A DNA stretch of 12,260 bases from Oscillospiraceae bacterium (GTDB lineage: Bacteria; Bacillota; Clostridia; Oscillospirales; Ruminococcaceae). Made by a program: the position numbers and the translations under genes. Positions 7,310 to 12,260 of the stretch are shown one piece after another. The notes beneath the pieces were generated by a model, which was given only the letters and a program-made list of their open reading frames with translations, had not been told where the DNA came from and searched no databases. Within the stretch, counting starts at the first letter, position 1, and every line of letters starts with the position of its first letter. The stretch covers positions 1 to 12,260 of the forward strand of contig JAFLUJ010000065.1 of NCBI GenBank assembly GCA_022511485.1, given 5' to 3'.

Positions 7310-8125
7310 TTAAAATCCCTTATTCTTTAACCCTTCTACAATGCGGAGGTAAAATTCAGTTATGTCCTCCGCCACGTTGTTCCCGTTATTCAAGGAGACC
7401 CGGCTTCTCCGCATATCCACCTCGTCGCAGTGGGAAATACCCCGTCTGCCGCTGCCACGGTATACTCCCATGAAGTTTTTCCACTTCACAGCCCGGGGTG
7501 CAAGGAGACCGTCGTTCTCCCCCTCGAAATGATTTACCACCAGCCATGGGATACACATGGTCATATCCGAGGTCATTTTATCCATGACAAATCCATAGCT
7601 CTGGTAGTACACATCCGGATGGTCGGGATTTTCCCTGTTGAAGCTTTCCGCCGAGGATGTCCTGAACATATCCACTGCCGCGTAGGTGTCCGGGGATTTG
7701 TCCCCCAGTATGCGAAACCACAAGTCCACCGCCTTACAGCCAAGCCTGACCGCAGGCTCGGTGTGTTTAAGAAGCTTGTCAACGGTCAGAGAGCCGTTAT
7801 GTGGCGTTGAAAGAGTAGTGAGGGAAGCGACTTTATCCCCGTATCCCATTGTGGAGATAAGATACCGGGCTTCCAGTCCTCCCTTGGAGTGGGCGATGAT
7901 ATTCAGCTTTTCCGCTCCGCTTTCTGCCAGCGCCTTGTTGAAGGAGCTTTCTATCTGGCGGGCATTGCTTTCCACAGAGCCGTTGCTGTCCTGCCAGCCG
8001 AAAAAGACCCGCGCTCCGTTTTTCTCCAAAGCCTTGGGGATACGTCCCCAATAGCTTATGTGTTTGCCGTCCCTGAATCCCATTCCATGGATAAGCAGGA
8101 TGGGATATTTTGTATCCGCTCTCAT
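7310..8125 (-). CDS. Lipase/esterase-like alpha/beta hydrolase
   Basis: A 271-residue alpha/beta hydrolase resembling bacterial triacylglycerol lipases. YPILLIHGMGF at 7-17 provides the oxyanion strand and loop. The nucleophile is S80 in AHSKGG, the HSKGG variant seen in true lipases. D205 in GENDGLL and H232 in GISHCDE are the likely acid and base. There is no signal peptide, so despite its lipase-like fold it is predicted to be cytoplasmic. The ATG follows GGGAGG by seven bases. A consensus promoter lies 60 bases upstream and the gene probably stands alone; its 3' end abuts the MITE-like element. The natural substrate (lipid, ester or other) cannot be read from the sequence. Confidence 0.85.
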   Translation of the reverse strand: MRADTKYPILLIHGMGFRDGKHISYWGRIPKALEKNGARVFFGWQDSNGSVESNARQIESSFNKALAESGAEKLNIIAHSKGGLEARYLISTMGYGDKVASLTTLSTPHNGSLTVDKLLKHTEPAVRLGCKAVDLWFRILGDKSPDTYAAVDMFRTSSAESFNRENPDHPDVYYQSYGFVMDKMTSDMTMCIPWLVVNHFEGENDGLLAPRAVKWKNFMGVYRGSGRRGISHCDEVDMRRSRVSLNNGNNVAEDITEFYLRIVEGLKNKGF

Positions 8126-8184
8126 TTTATGACCTCCCTTAGTCAGATCTTATGGTTGAACTAATATACCACAGCCTTTGACTT

Positions 8185-8213
8185 ATTATATCACAAAATT
8201 TAATAATTGTCAA
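8185..8213 (-). promoter_or_regulatory. Consensus sigma-A promoter of the lipase gene
   Basis: TTGACA (8208-8213) and TATAAT (8185-8190) match consensus at all twelve positions with a 17-base spacer. The 30 bases upstream (8214-8245) are almost entirely A/T, like an UP element. The expected start is near 8178, giving a leader of about 50 bases. Confidence 0.85.
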
Positions 8214-8245
8214 TATCTAATATTATATAAAATATAATATATAAG

Positions 8246-8282
8246 AATTAAAATAAGAGGCAAAAGCTTAGCTTCTGCCTCT
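8246..8282 (-). terminator. Intrinsic terminator after guaB and the CMD gene
   Basis: On the minus strand a 12-bp stem (AGAGGCAGAAGC with GCTTTTGCCTCT, one mismatch, TAA loop; 8256-8282) is followed by a T-rich tract (8246-8255). It begins 20 bases after the stop codon at 8302, so it should end the guaB-CMD transcript and shield the lipase promoter. Confidence 0.85.
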
Positions 8283-8301
8283 ATATTGATAATTAATAGT
8301 T

Positions 8302-8613
8302 TTAGTCCTCATCGTATGCTGTTAAAGCTGCCTCTAAAGCATCAGCGAGGGTAATACCTGCAACCGGAAGACCAACCAGTACAGCACTTTTAACATCTTC
8401 TTTTGTTGCGCCGTTTTCTTTTGCAGACTTAACATGAAAATTCAGACCGCTTGTCATACGGATTGCAGAAAGCACAGCTATATAGGCTAATTCGTGAGTC
8501 TTTTTATCCAATGTGCTTGACTGAGCCTGCTGCATCACCATATCCATATATGCTTTGCCTGTTCCGTCCGTTTCCTCCATAAATAATCTGAAACTCTTTG
8601 TTACCTGTTTCAT
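8302..8613 (-). CDS. Carboxymuconolactone decarboxylase-like protein lacking the cysteine pair
   Basis: A 103-residue all-helical protein of the CMD/AhpD-like superfamily. LDKKTHELAYIAVLSAIRM at 35-53 and FHVKSAKENGATKEDV at 59-74 align with the family core. Members with redox activity carry CxxCxxxH; here the histidine (H60) remains but the two cysteine positions are M53 and G56, so AhpD-type peroxidase chemistry is unlikely. The C-terminus is acidic (AYDED). I start at the ATG at 8613 because AAGGAGG is well spaced for it, while the in-frame ATG at 8619 abuts that site. It lies 63 bases downstream of guaB and before a shared terminator, so co-transcription is likely, though TATACT near the start could give a separate promoter. 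The function is unknown. Confidence 0.8.
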   Translation of the reverse strand: MKQVTKSFRLFMEETDGTGKAYMDMVMQQAQSSTLDKKTHELAYIAVLSAIRMTSGLNFHVKSAKENGATKEDVKSAVLVGLPVAGITLADALEAALTAYDED

Positions 8614-8675
8614 AAACATCCTCCTTGAATAATTTTATGAAACAAGTATAACACATATAAACTGACAACAGTATG

Positions 8676-10151
8676 TCATATTTGAACAGAATAGTTAGGA
8701 GCTTCCTTTGTGATGTAAATATCATGTGGGTGGGATTCTTTCAGACCCGCACCTGTGATCTTAACGAACTGAGCCTTTTCGTGGAGCTGCTCTATAGTTT
8801 CGCAGCCGCAGTATCCCATACCGGAGCGGATACCTCCTACAAGCTGGAAGATGGCGTCGGAAACAGTTCCCTTGTAAGGAACACGTCCTTCAACTCCCTC
8901 GGGAACAAGCTTCTTGCTGTTCTCCTGGAAGTATCTGTCCTTTGAGCCGCAAGCCATAGCTCCGAGAGAGCCCATGCCGCGGTATACCTTGAAGCGTCTG
9001 CCCTGGAAAATTTCCTCCTCGCCGGGAGCTTCGTCACAGCCGGCAAGCAGAGAGCCAAGCATAACAACGTTTGCTCCGGCAGCAAGAGCCTTTACAATGT
9101 CTCCGGAATATTTTATACCGCCGTCTGCGATAACGGGGATATTGTGCTTAGCTGCAACACAGGCAACGTCGTAGACCGCTGTGATCTGGGGGACGCCGAT
9201 ACCTGCAACAACACGGGTGGTACAGATAGAGCCGGGTCCTATGCCGACCTTGAGACAGTCTGCTCCTGCGTCAATGAGAGCCTTTGCAGCTTCGGCAGTG
9301 GCGATATTTCCTGCAATGACCGGGGTATTTGGGAATTCCTTTTTTACGTCTCTTACAGCGTTGATGATGTTGATGTTGTGTCCGTGAGCGGAATCCAGTA
9401 CAAGGACGTCTGCCTGCGCTTCGATAAGAGCAGCAGCGCGTTCCATCATGTTTGCAGCTACTCCGATAGCAGCGCCGCAGAGAAGTCTGCCGGACTTGTC
9501 ACGTGCGGACTCAGGATACTGTACTGCTTTTTCGATGTCCTTTATTGTGATAAGACCCTTAAGGGTGCCGTTGTCGTCCACAATGGGAAGCTTCTCGATC
9601 TTATGATGCATGAGTATCTCCTGTGCTGCGGCAAGGTCTGTTCCTACGGGAGCGGTAACAAGATTTTCCCTTGTCATAACGTCTCCGATGGGAGTGTTGA
9701 AATCCGTCAGGAAGCGCAGGTCGCGGTTTGTGAGTATTCCCACCAGCTTGCCTTCCTTGTCAACAACAGGCACGCCGGATATTCTGTATTTTCCCATAAG
9801 CTCGTCAGCCTCGGAAACGAGCCTGTCAGCAGTAAGAGAAAAGGGATTCACGATAACTCCGTTTTCAGAACGCTTTACCTTGTCCACCTCGTCTGCCTGA
9901 CGTTCTATGGACATATTCTTATGTATTATGCCGATGCCTCCCTCACGGGCGATGGCAATAGCCATTTTTGCTTCTGTAACGGTATCCATAGCGGAAGTAA
10001 TAATAGGTGTGTTCAGTGTTATGTCCCCTGCCAGTCTTGTTTGCAGCTTTACCATGTTGGGGGTGCAGTTTGATTCTGCGGGAATGAGAAGTACATCGTC
10101 GAATGTCAGACCCTCTTTGACAAACTTGCTTGAGTAATTAGTTTCCAGCAT
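8676..10151 (-). CDS. guaB: IMP dehydrogenase
   Basis: A 491-residue enzyme of normal length that oxidises IMP to XMP with NAD+, the committed step of GMP synthesis in the cytoplasm. The barrel begins with LTFDDVLLIPAES at 15-27. Two CBS domains, about residues 100-210, interrupt it and include ISGVPVV and IEKLPIV. The active-site loop GPGSICTTRVV places the catalytic cysteine at C310. DGGIKYSGD at 343-351 binds the IMP phosphate, and the flap follows at RYFQE near 406. The ATG is preceded by AAGGAGG, an almost ideal ribosome binding site. Two promoters and an elaborate structured leader lie upstream, suggesting tight control. No guanine riboswitch core is visible. The CMD-like gene follows on the same transcript. 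Confidence 0.98.
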   Translation of the reverse strand: MLETNYSSKFVKEGLTFDDVLLIPAESNCTPNMVKLQTRLAGDITLNTPIITSAMDTVTEAKMAIAIAREGGIGIIHKNMSIERQADEVDKVKRSENGVIVNPFSLTADRLVSEADELMGKYRISGVPVVDKEGKLVGILTNRDLRFLTDFNTPIGDVMTRENLVTAPVGTDLAAAQEILMHHKIEKLPIVDDNGTLKGLITIKDIEKAVQYPESARDKSGRLLCGAAIGVAANMMERAAALIEAQADVLVLDSAHGHNINIINAVRDVKKEFPNTPVIAGNIATAEAAKALIDAGADCLKVGIGPGSICTTRVVAGIGVPQITAVYDVACVAAKHNIPVIADGGIKYSGDIVKALAAGANVVMLGSLLAGCDEAPGEEEIFQGRRFKVYRGMGSLGAMACGSKDRYFQENSKKLVPEGVEGRVPYKGTVSDAIFQLVGGIRSGMGYCGCETIEQLHEKAQFVKITGAGLKESHPHDIYITKEAPNYSVQI

Positions 10152-10203
10152 AAAAATTACCTCCTTGAAAATTTAGCTCCTGTTAACTTCTGCGTATATT
10201 CTA

Positions 10204-10232
10204 ATTATACTATTTTTCAATCAAAATGTATA
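10204..10232 (-). promoter_or_regulatory. Proximal guaB promoter P2
   Basis: TATACA (10227-10232) and TATAAT (10204-10209) have 17-base spacing. The -35 lies inside the 37-base palindrome 10219-10255, so a protein bound to the palindrome would occlude it. The start is expected near 10197, about 46 bases before the guaB ATG. Confidence 0.55.
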
Positions 10233-10255
10233 GACTTTGTCTATACATTTTGATT
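10219..10255. repeat. 37-base perfect palindrome over guaB P2
   Basis: Two perfect 17-base arms (AATCAAAATGTATAGAC and its complement) flank a 3-base centre. The core ATAGAC-3-GTCTAT recurs in the hairpin at 10353-10381 with the same AAA loop on the minus strand. It can be read as an operator overlapping the -35 or as the last hairpin of the guaB leader RNA. Confidence 0.85.
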
Positions 10256-10287
10256 CCACCGCAAAGCAGTGGGGCGGCAATGCCGCC
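10256..10287 (-). repeat. Two abutting GC-rich hairpins in guaB leader
   Basis: In minus-strand RNA, GGCGGC/GCCGCC closes an AUU loop (10273-10287) and is followed at once by CCACUGC/GCGGUGG closing a UUU loop (10256-10272). The second stem has one U-G pair that would be a C-A mismatch in plus-strand RNA, favouring a minus-strand transcript. A 13-base linker containing five T joins this pair to the four-way element. Confidence 0.7.
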
Positions 10288-10300
10288 GAAAAAGCCGTTC

Positions 10301-10390
10301 AATACTAATTTTATCAAAACCTATGGTTTTGATAGCCGCATGTGCAGGCGGCTTTATCAATAGACAAAGTCTATTGATAAAATTAGTATT
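10301..10390 (-). other. 90-base four-way-junction element in guaB leader
   Basis: The outer arms AATACTAATTTTATCAA (10301-10317) and 10374-10390 pair perfectly over 17 bp. Inside are three hairpins: 10312-10321 with 10325-10334, 10334-10339 with 10348-10353, and 10353-10365 with 10369-10381. TATCAA or TTGATA occurs in all four arms (10312, 10329, 10355, 10374), so pairing can shift: either neighbours pair as three long hairpins, or outer and middle arms lengthen to give a cloverleaf. The junction could branch-migrate about six base pairs. It lies directly downstream of P1, so most of it should be transcribed. It may be a regulatory leader or a dispersed palindromic repeat. Confidence 0.75.
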
Positions 10391-10419
10391 ATCATACCAT
10401 TTTGCGGCGAAATAGTCAA
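10391..10419 (-). promoter_or_regulatory. Distal guaB promoter P1, extended -10
   Basis: TTGACT (10414-10419) and TATGAT (10391-10396) are spaced by 17 bases, with TG one base before the -10. The predicted start near 10384 falls at the edge of the four-way element, giving a leader of roughly 230 bases before guaB. Confidence 0.7.
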
Positions 10420-10514
10420 GAGAATTTTGGTTATTTCGTTATAGAAATAATTGTCACAATCTGTATTTTTTTTGTGCATTTAGCCATTGCCTTAATTTTG
10501 TGTGATACATCGGA

Positions 10515-10557
10515 TAAAAAACAGACTGCTGCAACATCTGAAAATGGCGCAGCAGTC
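10515..10557 (-). terminator. Intrinsic terminator of the SCP2-methyltransferase operon
   Basis: On the minus strand a perfect 9-bp stem GACTGCTGC/GCAGCAGTC (10549-10557 with 10524-10532) is followed by TGTTTTTT (10515-10522). The loop is 16 bases. It begins 12 bases beyond the methyltransferase stop. Between it and P1, 10421-10512 is AT-rich with a small inverted repeat (10431-10450) and no gene. Confidence 0.85.
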
Positions 10558-10568
10558 ATGACAAAAAG

Positions 10569-11729
10569 CTATTTGATTTTCCCGCTTTCTTTAAGAAGCC
10601 TGTATAGTGTGGGCTCAAATGAAAATTCCCTCATAAGCCTTTCCGCTTCGGACAGATACGGCTCACGCTTGGGAGAGTGGTTTCCCTTTCTGACCGCACG
10701 TATAAGAATATTTTTCGGAGTGTGTTCAAAGTCAATAAACTCCAGAAGCTGTGTTTTATAGCCGCAGTATTCAAGGAGATCCGCTCTTATAGCGTCGGTA
10801 CAGAGAGCGGCAACACGCTCCTTTATTATGCCGTATCTTGTGAGTATCCCGAAATTGTCCGATCTCATCTGACCGCCCAGCTCATGCTGACAGCAGGGGA
10901 CAGAGAATATCATGTCCGCCTCCCGCATTACCGCATTGTGCAGAGCGAAATCCGTTGCGGTGTCACAGGCATGGAGAGTGACTACCATATCCACCTTTCC
11001 GGACACTGACGCGCTTTCAATATCTCCGCGTTCAAATGACAGGTTTTTGTATCCGTATTTTCGTGCGGCGGCATTGCATTTTTCAATGACGTCCGCTTTC
11101 AGGTCAAGACCCAGCATCCGGACGTCAATACCGCGGATTTCCGTAAAGTAATGATACAGAACAAAGGTCAGGTAGGATTTCCCGCAGCCGAAATCAACGA
11201 TATTGAGCGGTCTGTCAGGAAGCTTCCTTTCCCGCACTGCGTCATCAATTATCTCCGCAAAGCGGTTGATCTGACGGAACTTGTCATACATGGGTTTTGC
11301 GACCCTGCCGTCCTTTGTGAATACTCCCATATCCACAAGTGCCGGAAAAGGCTTATCCTCGGGGATAATATAATTTTTCTTCCGGTCATGTCCGGTATCA
11401 ACAGCAGGAGCATATGCTGTTATGCGTTTTTTAGAAAAAAGCAGCTTTCCCTTTTTGGATACCGACAATGCATACTCGTCAGACTGTCCCCAGGCGTTGA
11501 GCTGCCTCCAGCCGCTGCGGATAAGATCTTCGCATCTGTTCATAGCCTGACCGCTGTCCAGATTTTCGTGGAAGACCTGCTTTTCGGTGTACTTTTCAAG
11601 CTGATAGCCTTTTTCCTTTTTTACAGCGCATATCCTGCGGAACTCCGAATCCTTTGGGGGCTTGCTTAAAACGATTTTCGAGGGGGCGTCCCCGAAAATC
11701 GTTTCCAGATGTTTATTCAATTCTTCCAT
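10569..11729 (-). CDS. Class I SAM-dependent methyltransferase (Methyltransf_32-like)
   Basis: A 386-residue protein with an N-terminal domain of about 130 residues (KYTEKQVFHEN at 46-56 is a conserved block) and a Rossmann methyltransferase domain. SAM-binding motif I is VDFGCGKSYLTF at 178-189; GLDLKADVIEKC at 207-218 holds the acidic ribose-binding residue (D209). HACDTATDFAL at 253-263 and VPCCQHEL at 277-284 are hallmarks of the group related to METTL25 and GSTCD. The substrate is unknown; tRNA or rRNA would be a reasonable guess from relatives. It starts five bases after the SCP2 gene stop without a clear ribosome binding site, so it probably depends on coupled translation. A terminator-like palindrome lies within codons 9-21. 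Confidence 0.87.
   Translation of the reverse strand: MEELNKHLETIFGDAPSKIVLSKPPKDSEFRRICAVKKEKGYQLEKYTEKQVFHENLDSGQAMNRCEDLIRSGWRQLNAWGQSDEYALSVSKKGKLLFSKKRITAYAPAVDTGHDRKKNYIIPEDKPFPALVDMGVFTKDGRVAKPMYDKFRQINRFAEIIDDAVRERKLPDRPLNIVDFGCGKSYLTFVLYHYFTEIRGIDVRMLGLDLKADVIEKCNAAARKYGYKNLSFERGDIESASVSGKVDMVVTLHACDTATDFALHNAVMREADMIFSVPCCQHELGGQMRSDNFGILTRYGIIKERVAALCTDAIRADLLEYCGYKTQLLEFIDFEHTPKNILIRAVRKGNHSPKREPYLSEAERLMREFSFEPTLYRLLKESGKIK
11668..11704 (-). repeat. Terminator-like palindrome inside the methyltransferase gene
   Basis: The arms 11669-11684 and 11690-11704 pair over 15 bp with one bulged A, closing a 5-base loop, and on the minus strand are followed by TTTT. It lies 25-61 bases into the coding sequence and keeps the frame open (residues about 9-21). 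It may attenuate transcription or be a palindromic repeat absorbed into the gene. Confidence 0.65.
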
Positions 11730-11734
11730 ATTAC

Positions 11735-12064
11735 TTATTTGGATTTTGCAAGAGCTTTCAGTGCAAGAGCCTTGTCCACATTGCCGTCTACCTTAAGCTT
11801 TCCGGTAAAAAAAGCCTGGATAGCGTCCTGCTTGCCATTGATGATCTTATGGAGCAGGTCGTAAGAACAGATTATTGCGCAGTCTCTGTCGTGGTAATCG
11901 TAAGGCTCTACGGACAGCTTTCCTCCCTTGTACTCGGCATAGAAGGTGCCCGATCCCTCGCCTGTGAGATCAAACTGGATAGCGAAATCTCCGTCCAGCT
12001 TTGAAACATCCGCCTGCATGAAAAGCTCTTTCAGGCTGTTAAAGTTCTCCTCAAAAGTCATCAT
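11735..12064 (-). CDS. SCP2 sterol-binding-domain protein
   Basis: A 109-residue single-domain SCP2-like protein. The family forms a small alpha/beta fold with a hydrophobic tunnel for lipids or other apolar ligands; bacterial stand-alone members have no settled role. The order fits: helix (FNSLKELFMQAD, 8-19), strands FAIQFDLTGEGSGTFYAEYKGGKLSVEP at 27-54, then CAIICSYDLLHKIINGKQDAIQAFFTGKLKVDGN at 62-95, where GKQDAIQAFFTGKLKVDGN is the most recognisable block. No signal peptide is present, so it is cytoplasmic. Either of two adjacent ATGs could start; AAAGGAAG sits seven bases before the first. It heads a two-gene operon with the methyltransferase, driven by a strong promoter. Confidence 0.88.
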   Translation of the reverse strand: MMTFEENFNSLKELFMQADVSKLDGDFAIQFDLTGEGSGTFYAEYKGGKLSVEPYDYHDRDCAIICSYDLLHKIINGKQDAIQAFFTGKLKVDGNVDKALALKALAKSK

Positions 12065-12096
12065 TGTAAATCTTCCTTTCAGTTTTGTATAGGAGA

Positions 12097-12125
12097 ATTA
12101 TAGCATATTTTTGACCGGCAGTCAA
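12097..12125 (-). promoter_or_regulatory. Sigma-A promoter of the SCP2-methyltransferase operon
   Basis: TTGACT (12120-12125) and TATAAT (12097-12102) are separated by 17 bases. The start is expected near 12090, 26 bases before the SCP2 ATG. It is divergent from the plus-strand promoter at 12179-12207, with 53 bases between the -35 boxes. Confidence 0.82.
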
Positions 12126-12178
12126 GTAGGAGGAAAGATAAATTCGTCAAATAACCTTGCTATATCCGCTGTCCGTAC

Positions 12179-12207
12179 TTGACAATTTTGAAAAAAAATG
12201 GTATACT
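12179..12207 (+). promoter_or_regulatory. Strong plus-strand promoter with extended -10
   Basis: TTGACA (12179-12184) and TATACT (12202-12207) have a 17-base spacer, and TG lies one base before the -10. The start is expected near 12214. Its transcript leaves the window after about 47 bases, which contain no ATG with a ribosome binding site, so its product (long leader, RNA gene or distant CDS) cannot be seen. Confidence 0.75.
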
Positions 12208-12260
12208 TAAGGCAACACCGCACAACTACCGCCTGACAGCTTTGCACGTCATATACTTGC

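Noticed and set aside
8663..8678. TGACA-N6-TGTCA inverted repeat at the guaB stop
   Set aside because: Five-base arms overlapping a stop codon are expected by chance, and no convincing -35/-10 pair with normal spacing lies at the right place beside it.
9144..10073. 309-codon open frame on the plus strand
   Set aside because: It lies wholly antisense to guaB, has a cysteine- and serine-rich composition unlike a real protein, and has no ribosome binding site or recognisable motif.
10301..10390. Cloverleaf read as a tRNA
   Set aside because: Arm lengths, missing T-loop and D-loop consensus bases and no CCA-compatible acceptor end exclude a tRNA.
10152..10400. Guanine (xpt-type) riboswitch before guaB
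   Set aside because: The three-way junction core and conserved loop bases of that class are not present; the hairpins seen follow a different plan.
10402..10761. 119-codon plus-strand frame with a hydrophobic start
   Set aside because: It begins at a TTG without a ribosome binding site, crosses the minus-strand terminator at 10515-10557 and runs antisense into the methyltransferase gene.

Overview
The window reads as chromosomal DNA from a low-to-moderate GC Clostridia, most plausibly a Ruminococcus-like member of the Oscillospiraceae. The reasons are the Bacillota-type gene set (RicT/PSP1 protein, c-di-AMP receptor DarA, an Orn/Lys/Arg decarboxylase next to DNA polymerase III delta-prime), strong AGGAGG-type ribosome binding sites and near-consensus sigma-A promoters. 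This placement is inference from gene content, not a database match. Every convincing protein gene lies on the minus strand, so transcription runs from right to left; the only plus-strand signal I trust is a promoter near the right edge.

From right to left: a strong promoter (12097-12125) drives an SCP2-domain protein and a class I methyltransferase, closed by an intrinsic terminator (10515-10557). A 417-base gap before guaB holds an extended -10 promoter, a 90-base element that can fold as a four-way junction with two alternative pairings, then three abutting hairpins and a second promoter. guaB (IMP dehydrogenase) is followed by a small carboxymuconolactone decarboxylase-like protein without the usual cysteine pair, then a terminator. 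A lipase-like hydrolase has its own consensus promoter. A 71-base MITE-like palindrome separates it from an accessory set: a membrane-anchored ankyrin-like protein, a five-helix membrane protein and a CPBP intramembrane protease. The last two are visibly more AT-rich than their neighbours.

The left part is a conserved Bacillota neighbourhood: Orn/Lys/Arg decarboxylase, darA, holB, ricT. In Bacillus the related cluster also carries tmk and yaaR; here tmk is absent from its expected place, which is occupied by a 51-residue acidic ORF, and yaaR is absent between darA and holB. After ricT come a small single-pass membrane protein and an SPFH/prohibitin-like protein cut by the left edge. The gap between these two carries two copies of a 64-base repeat whose terminal hairpin is kept by compensatory changes.

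The most unusual content is non-coding: the guaB leader array, the 64-base repeat pair, a terminator-like palindrome inside the methyltransferase gene, and the plus-strand promoter whose presumed transcript runs off the right edge.
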